Shown piece by piece: positions 17,952-25,729 of a stretch of 64,000 nucleotides of DNA (its first letter is position 1; every line of letters starts with the position of its first letter). Made by a program: the position numbers and the translations under genes. Under the pieces are notes generated by a model. That model was not told where the DNA came from. It saw nothing but the letters and a program-made list of their open reading frames with translations, and made no database searches. Location: NCBI RefSeq assembly GCF_014649115.1, contig NZ_BMSK01000006.1:349367-413366 (forward strand), written 5' to 3'. This DNA is from Streptomyces eurythermus (GTDB lineage Bacteria > Actinomycetota > Actinomycetes > Streptomycetales > Streptomycetaceae).

Positions 17952-18090
17952 CAGACCTTGTCCGCTGGTGCGATCAATATCCGAAATATCGAACCAAGCT
18001 TGCCGGATGTTGTTGTCATGCGCATGACTAACTGGTCCATGTGCCGGTGGTGGGACGCCGCCGGCCCCCGACTCCCCCAGGAGACCGCTC

Positions 18091-19662
18091 ATGTCTGTGA
18101 CACCGGCCCGCTCCGGGCGGGCCAGGCCGCTCGCCCTGCTGGCCCTCGTGCTGGCCCTGGCCACGGCCCTGCTCGGCGGCCGCGCCTCCGCCGAGGGCGA
18201 CGCCGTGACCGCCGGCTCGCTGCCCTGTGACCTGTACGCGGCCGGCGGCACCCCCTGCGCGGCGGCGCACAGCACCACCCGCGCCCTGTACTCCGCGTAC
18301 AGCGGCCGTCTCTACCAGGTCAAACGCGCCTCCGACGGCGCCACGCGGGACATCGGCGCGCTCGGCGCGGGCGGCTACGCCGACGCCGCCGCGCAGGACT
18401 CCTTCTGCGCGGGCACGAGCTGCCTGATCACCGTCATCTACGACCAGTCCGGCCGCGGCAACCACCTCACCCAGGCGCCCCCCGGCGGCTTCCAGGGCCC
18501 CGCCGCCGGCGGCTACGACAACCTCGCCGAGGCGTCCGCCGCACCGGTCACCGTCGGCGGCCACAAGGCGTACGGCGTCTTCATCGCCCCCGGCACCGGC
18601 TACCGGAACAACAACACCAACGGGATCGCGACCGGGGACCAGCCGGAAGGCATGTACGCGCTCCTCGACGGCAGCCACTACAACAGCGGTTGCTGCTTCG
18701 ACTACGGCAACGCCGAGACCAACAGCCGGGACAACGGCAACGGCACGATGGAGACCATCTACTTCGGCAACAGCAAGGCCTGGGGCTACGGCACCGGCAA
18801 CGGCCCCTGGGTCATGGCCGACCTCGAGAACGGCCTGTTCTCCGGGGTCAACCGCGGCTACAACGCCAACGACCCCAGCGTCGCCCACCGGTTCCTCACC
18901 GCCGTCGTCAAGGGCGGCCCCAACCACTGGGCGATCCGGGCCGGCAACGCCCAGTCGGGCGGCCTGACCACCTACTACGACGGACCGCGCCCCAACGCCT
19001 CGGGCTACAACCCGATGAAGAAGGAAGGGGCCATCATCCTCGGCATCGGCGGTGACAACAGCAACAGTTCCGCCGGGACCTTCTACGAGGGCGTGATGAC
19101 GTCCGGCTACCCGTCCGACGCCACCGGGAACGCCGTACAGGCCAACATCAACGCGGCCGGGTACGCCGCCTCCCCTCCGGCGGGCGCGCCCGCCGTGGGT
19201 TCCAGGGTCTCGCTGCGGGCCACCACCTCCTGCTGCACCGCCGACTACCTCCGGCACAACACGGCCGACAACAACGCCGCCATCGGCGCGGTCTCCTCGT
19301 CCAGTCCGTCCGCCGACAAGGCCGCCGCGACCTGGATCGTGCGCGCCGGCCTGGGCGACGCCTCGTGCGTCTCCTTCGAGTCCGCCGACAAGCCGGGGCA
19401 GTACCTGCGCCACTACGACTTCCGGCTGCGCGTCGACACCATCGACAGCAGCGCGCTGGCCAGGCTGGACGCCACGTTCTGCCCACAGCCGAGCCACAAC
19501 GGCCAGGGCGTGTCCCTCCGGTCCGCCAACTATCCCGGCGACTTCGTGCGCCACTACGAGTACGGCGCCTATGTCGCGAGCCACGGCGGCTCCCACGCCT
19601 GGGACAGCGCCACCGCCTGGGCCGACGACACGAGCTGGGTCGTCACCTCCCCCTGGGCCTGA
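18091..19662 (+). CDS. Secreted alpha-L-arabinofuranosidase, GH54 with CBM42
   Basis: A 523-residue secreted enzyme. Residues 1-34 are a Sec signal peptide (positively charged start, ALLALVLALATALLGG core, RASA cleavage region). The GH54 domain begins LPCDLYAAGGTPCAAAHSTTRALY, with the characteristic paired cysteines and YDQSGRGNHLTQAPPG. The C-terminal ~150 residues form an AbfB/CBM42 beta-trefoil with three repeats (DYLRHN, QYLRHYDFRL, DFVRHYEYGA) that binds arabinose side chains. It releases arabinose from arabinoxylan or arabinan outside the cell. Expression is probably sugar-controlled; a clear promoter lies upstream. Confidence 0.95.
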   Translation: MSVTPARSGRARPLALLALVLALATALLGGRASAEGDAVTAGSLPCDLYAAGGTPCAAAHSTTRALYSAYSGRLYQVKRASDGATRDIGALGAGGYADAAAQDSFCAGTSCLITVIYDQSGRGNHLTQAPPGGFQGPAAGGYDNLAEASAAPVTVGGHKAYGVFIAPGTGYRNNNTNGIATGDQPEGMYALLDGSHYNSGCCFDYGNAETNSRDNGNGTMETIYFGNSKAWGYGTGNGPWVMADLENGLFSGVNRGYNANDPSVAHRFLTAVVKGGPNHWAIRAGNAQSGGLTTYYDGPRPNASGYNPMKKEGAIILGIGGDNSNSSAGTFYEGVMTSGYPSDATGNAVQANINAAGYAASPPAGAPAVGSRVSLRATTSCCTADYLRHNTADNNAAIGAVSSSSPSADKAAATWIVRAGLGDASCVSFESADKPGQYLRHYDFRLRVDTIDSSALARLDATFCPQPSHNGQGVSLRSANYPGDFVRHYEYGAYVASHGGSHAWDSATAWADDTSWVVTSPWA

Positions 19663-19688
19663 CGCCCGTCACGCGACACCCGCACTCC

Positions 19689-19717
19689 GGCCGTGCCACC
19701 CGCCCGGTGGCACGGCC
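19689..19717 (+). terminator. Hairpin terminator after the GH54 gene
   Basis: GGCCGTGCCACC (19689-19700) pairs perfectly with GGTGGCACGGCC (19706-19717) over a 5-nt loop, 27 nt after the stop codon. Confidence 0.8.
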
Positions 19718-19748
19718 GCCTTGTGCCGCCGCACGGATCTCCACCAGG

Positions 19749-19759
19749 CGAAAGTTTCG
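19749..19759. promoter_or_regulatory. CGAAAGTTTCG palindromic element, copy 1
   Basis: An 11-bp palindrome embedded in the 13-bp GCGAAAGTTTCGC. The same 11-mer occurs at 25219-25229 and 25466-25476 by the glucarate genes. Similar inverted repeats are known upstream of Streptomyces hemicellulase genes, so a sugar-responsive repressor site is plausible. Confidence 0.45.
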
Positions 19760-19827
19760 CTTATCCGCCACATTGGCCGGAAAATCTCCGTCCCGCTCAT
19801 TGTGGGTGCCGCGACGCGTTCCTAGCA

Positions 19828-19841
19828 TGGGAGCGCTCCCA
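19828..19841. promoter_or_regulatory. Perfect CebR-type operator (TGGGAGCGCTCCCA)
   Basis: TGGGAGCGCTCCCA is the 14-bp palindrome known for CebR, the cellobiose-responsive LacI repressor of Streptomyces cellulose genes. It sits 37 bp before a 49-codon remnant rather than an intact cellulase. Confidence 0.75.
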
Positions 19842-19878
19842 TACCCTTCCGCCCGCCTCCTCGGTCCTCGGAGGTCCC

Positions 19879-20028
19879 ATGCGCCCGGACCGACCGCCCC
19901 GCCACCGCCCCGCACCGCTGACGGCCACCGCCCTGGCCGGGACCGTGGACCCGGCCGGTGCCACCCTGCAAGAGGCCCGCCCCGCCATCGCCTCCGGCCC
20001 CGCCGCTCCGGCCTGCGGCAGGCCCTGA
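19879..20028 (+). pseudogene. Possible truncated remnant of a CebR-controlled secreted protein
   Basis: An ATG with a GGAGG five bases upstream opens a 49-codon frame starting MRPDRPPRHRPAPLTATALA and ending at 20028. The Arg-rich start followed by a short Ala/Leu stretch resembles the beginning of a secretion signal, but nothing follows that looks like a catalytic or binding domain. With a perfect CebR box just upstream, I infer the 5' stub of a deleted cellulase or glycoside hydrolase gene. It could also be a meaningless open frame. Confidence 0.3.
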
Positions 20029-20059
20029 GGGCGTGGGCGTGGGCGTGCCGCCGAGGCGA

Positions 20060-20093
20060 CGGCCGGTCCCCTCCGTCCCCGGGGGACCGGCCG
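20060..20093. terminator. Hairpin terminator between remnant and SGNH gene
   Basis: CGGCCGGTCCCC (20060-20071) pairs perfectly with GGGGACCGGCCG (20082-20093), loop 10 nt. It lies just past the stop of the minus-strand SGNH gene and probably serves as its terminator. Confidence 0.65.
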
Positions 20094-20124
20094 TCCGTGT
20101 CCGTGGCGCGTCGTCAGGCGTCGC

Positions 20125-21447
20125 TCACCGGTGGAACAGGGCGAACGGGACGGCGTCGGCCAGGGCCTGGTACCCGGCCGGGTTGAGGTGGAGGTGGTCA
20201 CCGGTGTCGTAGGCCGGCCGCAGTCGGCCGGGGGCGTCCGGGTCGCGGACCGCGCGGTCGAAGTCGATGACGGCGTCGAACCCGCCGCCGGTGCGGATCC
20301 ACTGGTTGACCTGCTGCCGGGCCGACTCGTGGGCGCCGGCCGGATCGTCGTAGCCGTTGCCGCCGAAGGGGGTGAGGGTGGCGCCGTAGACCTCGATGCC
20401 CTGCGCGTGGGCACGGGTGACGATCTGCCGGTAGGCGCCGATGAGTTCGTCCGCGATCCGCCGCGCGTCCGCCGGGGAGGTGCCGGCGGTGCCGATGTCG
20501 TTGACGCCCTCGAAGACGATGAGCCGGTCGGCGCCGCTCCGGGAGAGGACGTCACGGTCCAGCCGGGCCAGGGCGTTCGGGCCCAGCCCGTCCCGCAGGA
20601 CGCGGTTGCCGCCCGCCGCCTCGTTGATGACAGCGATGTCCGCCGTGCCGGGGCGGGACGCCAGCCGTGACCGCAGCCGGTCCGGCCAGCGGTCGTTGCC
20701 GTTGGTCGTGGATCCGCGGCCGTCGCTGAGCGAGTCGCCGAGGACGACGGTGGCGGAGGCGGTCCGCCGCGACCACACCTCCAGCCCGTTCAGGAAGTAC
20801 CAGTGGTCGACGGCCGTGGCGCCGGGCAGGTCCGCGTCGTCCAGGTGGTCGCCGGCGAGCAGGTGGGACGTCGTGCGGGATCCGGGGTGCGAGGTGATGG
20901 CGGTGGAGGCCTGGCCGTGTGCGAGGTACAGCGTCACGGTGAGGTTGCTGCCCGGCGCCACGTCGAAGTCCAGCGGATCACTGACGGCCTGTGCGCCCTG
21001 CGGGATGTCGAAGCCCGGCTGTCCGCCGAAGGTCACCCGCCGGGAGCTGCCCGGCACGATCGCGCCGACGCCCGCCCTGCCGTCGGCCGGGCGGGCGACG
21101 GAGACGGCGGTGACGGGCAGGTCGGCGCCGCCGAAGGCGTTGGACAGGCGCAGCCGTATGCGCTTGCCGCCCGGCCCGACGTGCACGGTCTGCCGCAGGG
21201 TGGCGTTGTCGAACACGCGGTCGCTCTGGGTGAACGGTGCCGGGGGCATGTTGCCCGGCTCGGTCAGCTGGGGCATGGACGCCCAGGTGTCCGTCCACTG
21301 CCCGCTCCCGGTCGTCACGGCCGCGGGCCGCGCGGGAGCGGCTCCAGCGCTTCGCGGGCCGTCCGCGCCGGACGACGCGTGAGGGGAGAGGCCCACCGTG
21401 GCGGCGATCGCCGCGGCGGCGGCCACGAATGACGCTGCTCGCTTCAT
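20125..21447 (-). CDS. Secreted SGNH/GDSL-family hydrolase
   Basis: A 440-residue secreted esterase-like protein. The N-terminus is a Sec signal peptide (MKRAASFVAAAAAIAATVGL). The SGNH blocks are all present: catalytic Ser in VVLGDSLSDGRG, Gly in NEAAGGNRVL, Asn in FEGVNDIG, and the Asp/His pair in DHLHLNPAGY. The ~200 residues before the catalytic domain form a beta-rich accessory domain (IRLRLSNAFGGADLPV). Family members deacetylate polysaccharides or hydrolyse lipids. It is downstream of, and probably cotranscribed with, the symporter and glucarate genes, which suggests a plant polysaccharide esterase. Confidence 0.9.
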   Translation of the reverse strand: MKRAASFVAAAAAIAATVGLSPHASSGADGPRSAGAAPARPAAVTTGSGQWTDTWASMPQLTEPGNMPPAPFTQSDRVFDNATLRQTVHVGPGGKRIRLRLSNAFGGADLPVTAVSVARPADGRAGVGAIVPGSSRRVTFGGQPGFDIPQGAQAVSDPLDFDVAPGSNLTVTLYLAHGQASTAITSHPGSRTTSHLLAGDHLDDADLPGATAVDHWYFLNGLEVWSRRTASATVVLGDSLSDGRGSTTNGNDRWPDRLRSRLASRPGTADIAVINEAAGGNRVLRDGLGPNALARLDRDVLSRSGADRLIVFEGVNDIGTAGTSPADARRIADELIGAYRQIVTRAHAQGIEVYGATLTPFGGNGYDDPAGAHESARQQVNQWIRTGGGFDAVIDFDRAVRDPDAPGRLRPAYDTGDHLHLNPAGYQALADAVPFALFHR

Positions 21448-21492
21448 GAGAGAGGTTCCTCCGACTGGTCTGGTTGCTGGGGCTGGTGGGTG

Positions 21493-23004
21493 TCAGGCCC
21501 GCTTCGCCACGGCGTGTGCGGCCGTGCCGGATCCGGGTTCCGGGCCGGAGACCGCCGCCACCACGGCGTCCGCCTCCGCGTCCGGTTCGGGCAGGAACAG
21601 GCCGAGGCCCGTGTAGACGACGAGCGAGGTGACCAGCGGGGTGACGACCACCGTGGTCTGCGAGGCGTCGTCCAGGCCGTACTTGACGAAGAAGTAGCCG
21701 CCGAGACCGAGCGCCCACGACGTGAGGGCCGCCCGGGGGCCGCAGCGGCGGAACGCGGGCAGCAGCCCGAGCAGCATCGGAATGGAGATCGGGCCCATGA
21801 CGGCCGCGACCATGCCGACGATGATGCCGAGGACTCCGCCGAAGTGGTCGGCCTCGATGGCCACGACCATGGAGACGGTGATGAAGGCGACCGTGACCAC
21901 CCGCGCCGCCCGCAGACCGCGCGCGGTGCTCACCTCGCGGAAGCCGGGCAGGACGGCGGGCAGGATGTCCCGGGTGACCACCGCCGAGATGGCGTTCGCG
22001 TCCGAGGAGGCCATGGCCATGGTGTGCGAGAACATGCCCGCCAGGGTCAGCCCCACCAGGCCCACGGGCAGATACGACCGTGCCATCAGGGCGTACGTCT
22101 GCTGCGGGTCGGCGATGTGCGGCATGAGCACCGGCGCGGCGACCGCCGGCAGCAGCAGTACGGCCGGCCACACCAGGTAGAGGGCCGCCGACAGCCCGGC
22201 CGAACGGCGGGCGGAGCGCGGGGAGTCGGTGGCCATGTACCGCTGGGCCAGGTTCCACATGCCGCCGTTGTACTCGAAGAGCTTCACGACGACGTACGCG
22301 GTCAGGAAGCCCGCCGTGTACGGGCCGACGAGGGGGTCGGTGTGCCCGGCCGGCAGCCGGTGCCAGAGGGTGCCGAGGCCGGAGACGCCGCCGAGCCGGT
22401 CGAGGACGACCCACATCATCGACAGCGCGGCCACGCCCTGGATGACGAACTGCCCGAACTCGGTGAGCGCGTCCGCCCACAGCCCGCCGACCGTGCAGTA
22501 CAGCAGGGTGACGACGCCGGTCAGCAGGATTCCGTTGGTCATCGACATACCGGTGAAGACCTTCAGCAGCACGGCCACCGACGCCCACTTGGCGGCCACG
22601 TCGAAGACCTTGAGCAGGGCGCCGCTCCACGCCAGCGCCTGCTGGGTGGGCAGGTTGTAGCGGCGCACCAGGTACTCCAGCGGGGAGGCGACCTGGTAGC
22701 GCTCGCGCAGCCGGTTCCACCGGGGCGCGAAGAGCCAGGCGCCGACACCGGTGCCCAGGGCGAGCGGCAGGAAGGCCCAGACGTAGACGGTGATGCCGTA
22801 GTCGTAGGCGACCGCGGCGTACGCGACGAAGACGGCGGCGCTGTAGCCGGACATGTGGTGCGAGATGCCGGTCAGCCACCAGGGCATCCGTCCGCCGCCG
22901 GTGAAGTAGTCGGACACGTCGTCGACGCGCCGGTGCGACCACAGGCCGATCAGGAGCATCACCAGGAAGTAGGCGCCTACGGCGGCCCAGTCGAGCCAGT
23001 GCAT
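21493..23004 (-). CDS. Sodium:solute symporter (SSS family)
   Basis: A 503-residue membrane protein with about 13 hydrophobic segments. It begins MHWLDWAAVGAYFLVMLLIG and has the SSS pattern DYFTGGGRMPWWLTGISHHM with GYSAAVFVAYAAV. Members import sugars, sugar acids and other solutes with Na+. Because it is between glucarate dehydratase and the SGNH hydrolase on the same strand, glucarate/galactarate or a related uronic-acid product is the likely substrate. A 27-bp duplicated leader precedes it. Confidence 0.9.
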   Translation of the reverse strand: MHWLDWAAVGAYFLVMLLIGLWSHRRVDDVSDYFTGGGRMPWWLTGISHHMSGYSAAVFVAYAAVAYDYGITVYVWAFLPLALGTGVGAWLFAPRWNRLRERYQVASPLEYLVRRYNLPTQQALAWSGALLKVFDVAAKWASVAVLLKVFTGMSMTNGILLTGVVTLLYCTVGGLWADALTEFGQFVIQGVAALSMMWVVLDRLGGVSGLGTLWHRLPAGHTDPLVGPYTAGFLTAYVVVKLFEYNGGMWNLAQRYMATDSPRSARRSAGLSAALYLVWPAVLLLPAVAAPVLMPHIADPQQTYALMARSYLPVGLVGLTLAGMFSHTMAMASSDANAISAVVTRDILPAVLPGFREVSTARGLRAARVVTVAFITVSMVVAIEADHFGGVLGIIVGMVAAVMGPISIPMLLGLLPAFRRCGPRAALTSWALGLGGYFFVKYGLDDASQTTVVVTPLVTSLVVYTGLGLFLPEPDAEADAVVAAVSGPEPGSGTAAHAVAKRA

Positions 23005-23023
23005 GGGAGGACCTTCTTGTCGT

Positions 23024-23078
23024 GAACGGCGGGCAGGCGTACGGACGTCGCGAACGGCGGGCAGGCGTACGGACGTCG
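23024..23078. repeat. 27-bp perfect tandem duplication in the symporter leader
   Basis: The 27-bp segment at 23024-23050 is repeated exactly at 23052-23078 with a 1-bp spacer. It lies between the stop of the glucarate dehydratase gene and the symporter start. It may alter symporter translation or simply be a slippage duplication. Confidence 0.85.
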
Positions 23079-23116
23079 AGGCGGACCGGGCGGGACGGGC
23101 CGGGGTCCGCCGGGGG

Positions 23117-24391
23117 TCACCAGCGCGGTGACTTCTTCTCGTACGACGGGTCCAGTCGGCGCATGTACCCGGTGTCGTCCCGGTTGCGCAGGCCGCAGCG
23201 CAGGTACTGCTCGTGCAGCCGGGCCAGCGCGTCCCGGTCCAGTTCCACGCCGAGGCCGGGGGAGCGGGGGACGGCGACCGCGCCGGCGCGGAAGCCGAGC
23301 ATGCCCGGGACGATCACGTCCTCCGCCGGGTCCTTCCACGGCCAGTGCGTGTCGCAGGCGTACGTGAGGTTCTCGGTGGCGGCGGCCAGGTGTGTCATCG
23401 CGGCCAGACTGATGCCGAGATGGGAGTTGGAGTGCATGGACAGCCCCATGCCGAAGGTGGCGCAGATCCCGGCGAGCAGCTTGGAGCGGTGCAGGCCGCC
23501 CCAGTAGTGGTGGTCGGACAGGACGACCCCGACCGCGTCGTCGCGCACCGCGGAGGGCAGTTCGTCGAAGGCGACCACGCACATGTTGGTGGCCAGCGGC
23601 ATCGGGGCCTCCCGGGCGACCCGGGCCATGCCCTCCTGGCCGGGGGTCGGGTCCTCCAGGTACTCCAGGACGCCTTCCAGCCGGCGGGCCACCTTCAGTG
23701 AAGTCTCCACGGTCCAGGCGGCGTTGGGGTCCAGACGCAGTGGGATGCCGGGAAACGCCCGGCGGAGCGCGAGAACCGCCTCCACCTCCTGCTCGGGCGG
23801 CATCACACCGCCCTTGAGCTTGATCGCCCCGAAGCCGAACCGCTCCACCATGCGCCGCGCCTGCGCCACGATGCCGTCCGGATCCAGGGCGGGTCCCCAC
23901 TCGTCGGGCTCGTGTCCGGGATGCGCGGCCCACTTGTAGAACAGGTAGGCACTGAACGGGACTTCGTCTCGGACGGCACCGCCGAGCAGATCGCTGACGG
24001 GGCGGCCGGCGGCACGGCCCTGGATGTCCAGGCAGGCCACCTCGAACGGGGAGAAGACCCGGTCGACCGTGCTGCTGGTGGTGATCATGCCGGTCAGGCC
24101 GTGGCCGTCACCGCCCCGGTCGTCGCCGATCAGCTCGGCGATCCGGCGGCGCATCGCACCGAGGGCGTGGACGTCCATGCCGGTGAGGGCGCCGGCCGCC
24201 GAGCGCAGCCGGCGCAGGTGACCCTCGTCGGCGTAGGTCTCGCCCAGACCGGTGATGCCCTGATCCGTCGTCACCTCGATCACGGCGCGCAGTGCGTAGG
24301 GTTCGTGGACGCCGACGGCGTTGAGCAGGGCGGGGTCCTTGAACGCCACCGGAGTGATGTCGACGCGGCTGATCCGCAGGGCCTCGCTCAT
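23117..24391 (-). CDS. gudD: Glucarate dehydratase (enolase superfamily)
   Basis: A 424-residue mandelate-racemase-like enolase-superfamily enzyme. The KLKG motif with a catalytic lysine lies in AIKLKGGVMPPE, metal ligands in RLDPNAAW and EDP (LEDPTPGQEG), and the conserved end LSMHSNSHLGISLAAMTHLA carries the catalytic His of glucarate dehydratases. It converts D-glucarate to 5-dehydro-4-deoxy-D-glucarate. The start codon overlaps the stop of the next pathway gene (kdgD, ATGA), so the two are translationally coupled. Confidence 0.93.
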   Translation of the reverse strand: MSEALRISRVDITPVAFKDPALLNAVGVHEPYALRAVIEVTTDQGITGLGETYADEGHLRRLRSAAGALTGMDVHALGAMRRRIAELIGDDRGGDGHGLTGMITTSSTVDRVFSPFEVACLDIQGRAAGRPVSDLLGGAVRDEVPFSAYLFYKWAAHPGHEPDEWGPALDPDGIVAQARRMVERFGFGAIKLKGGVMPPEQEVEAVLALRRAFPGIPLRLDPNAAWTVETSLKVARRLEGVLEYLEDPTPGQEGMARVAREAPMPLATNMCVVAFDELPSAVRDDAVGVVLSDHHYWGGLHRSKLLAGICATFGMGLSMHSNSHLGISLAAMTHLAAATENLTYACDTHWPWKDPAEDVIVPGMLGFRAGAVAVPRSPGLGVELDRDALARLHEQYLRCGLRNRDDTGYMRRLDPSYEKKSPRW

Positions 24392-25293
24392 CGGATCGCC
24401 GCCCCCCTCGCGATGATCCCCTCCAGTTCGGCGAGATGCCCGGGCGTCGGATCGGTCAGCGGTGGGCGCACGCCTCCCACGTCGAGACCGCGCAGCCGGA
24501 CGGCCGCCTTGACCAGGGCCACCGCATAGCCGGGCACGCGTTCGCGCAGCGCGATGAGCGGGTGGAAGAAGCCGGCCAGCAGCCGCTGGACCAGCTCGTC
24601 GTCGCCGGTGGCGAGGGCGCGGTGGAAGGCGAGAGCCGTCTCGGGGGCGAAGCAGAACACCGCCGACGAATACAGGTCCACGCCGATGCCGCGGTAGGCG
24701 AGTTGGGTCCCCTCGGCGGTGGGCATCCCGTTGAAGAACTGGAACTCCCGTCCGCCGGTGGCCGGGTCCGCCCGGACGGCGGTCACGATCCGGGCGAGCA
24801 GCTCCAGGTCGCCGGTGCCGTCCTTCAGGCCCACCACCCGTGGCAGGCGGGCCACTTCGACGGCCGCCGGGACGTCGAACCTGGCGGTGCCGCGCTGGTA
24901 GACGATCACCGGCAGGGAGCAGGCGGCGACGACCTCGCGCACATAGGCGACCAGCCCGGCGGGTGGCCCCGCGACCAGGTACGGCGGCATCAGCAGCAGT
25001 CCGTCGGCACCGGCCTCCTCGGCGGCCCGCGCGTACTGCCGGGCCAGGGGCAACGGCCCGCCGGCGCCCGCGAACACGGGCACCCGGCCGGCCGCCACGC
25101 GCACCGCCGTGCGCACCACGGAGGCGAACTCCGCCAGGTCCAGCGCGTGGAACTCCCCGGTCCCGCAGGCGGCGAAGACACCACCGGCTCCGGACTCGAT
25201 CCCCGCTCTGAGATGGTCCGAAAGTTTCGCCGTGTCTATCGAACCATCTTCCGTGAACGGGGTGACGGGAAAGAAGAGAATGCCCTTCAGCAC
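24388..25293 (-). CDS. kdgD: 5-dehydro-4-deoxyglucarate dehydratase
   Basis: A 301-residue DapA-superfamily enzyme. FPVTPFTEDGSID opens the barrel, FAACGTGEFHAL gives the active-site loop, VIVYQRG holds the Tyr and VVGLKDGTGD the Schiff-base lysine. The GTGEF variant and the length match KdgD, which dehydrates and decarboxylates 5-dehydro-4-deoxyglucarate to 2-oxoglutarate semialdehyde. First gene of the minus-strand operon kdgD-gudD-symporter-SGNH. A CGAAAGTTTCG palindrome falls inside codons ~22-25 and another lies 173 bp upstream, both possible operators. Confidence 0.92.
   Translation of the reverse strand: MLKGILFFPVTPFTEDGSIDTAKLSDHLRAGIESGAGGVFAACGTGEFHALDLAEFASVVRTAVRVAAGRVPVFAGAGGPLPLARQYARAAEEAGADGLLLMPPYLVAGPPAGLVAYVREVVAACSLPVIVYQRGTARFDVPAAVEVARLPRVVGLKDGTGDLELLARIVTAVRADPATGGREFQFFNGMPTAEGTQLAYRGIGVDLYSSAVFCFAPETALAFHRALATGDDELVQRLLAGFFHPLIALRERVPGYAVALVKAAVRLRGLDVGGVRPPLTDPTPGHLAELEGIIARGAAIR
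25219..25229. promoter_or_regulatory. CGAAAGTTTCG palindromic element, copy 2 (inside kdgD)
   Basis: The same 11-bp palindrome as copies 1 and 3, located in the first codons of kdgD, where a bound repressor could block elongation. Confidence 0.4.
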
Positions 25294-25729
25294 GCTGACC
25301 TCATCCGGTGACTGTCACATATGTGAATGGCCGTCATGATGACGAATGGTGGGAGGGAATGTATGGTCAGCCGCCAAGCCGGGTCAAGGTGTGTGCAGCG
25401 CCTGTGTGGCCTGTCGAGTGAAGAGTCTGACCAGCCGTCCGGGGTGTGGCCGGTCGAATGGCTGGCGAAAGTTTCGAAGGCGTCCGTGTGTCAAGTGAAC
25501 GGCCAGTGGGTGCCGTTCGCGCCGGGGGCGGGCAGGGGGGCGGGCGCCCGTGTTCCGGACAGGGCCGGCGAGTAGCCCCCATTTGTCAATCTATATGCTC
25601 TTTACCTCTCATGGGTGATAGTCGCGTCATGTCGGTTTTCCGCACATCAGGGCGGGGATTGGCCCGACAGAGGGACAGCTCGGACAAGCCCGGTGTCCCC
25701 GCCGAGAGACTCGCCGAGGAGACGACTCG
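25294..25729. other. Divergent intergenic region kdgD / P450
   Basis: 436 bp without a credible gene; the frames present have no family resemblance or good start. It contains the CGAAAGTTTCG element at 25466-25476 and an AT-richer patch (around 25580-25620) that may hold the P450 promoter. Confidence 0.5.
25466..25476. promoter_or_regulatory. CGAAAGTTTCG palindromic element, copy 3 (kdgD upstream)
   Basis: The third exact copy, in the divergent region between kdgD and the P450 gene. Its position fits an operator for the glucarate operon. Confidence 0.45.
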
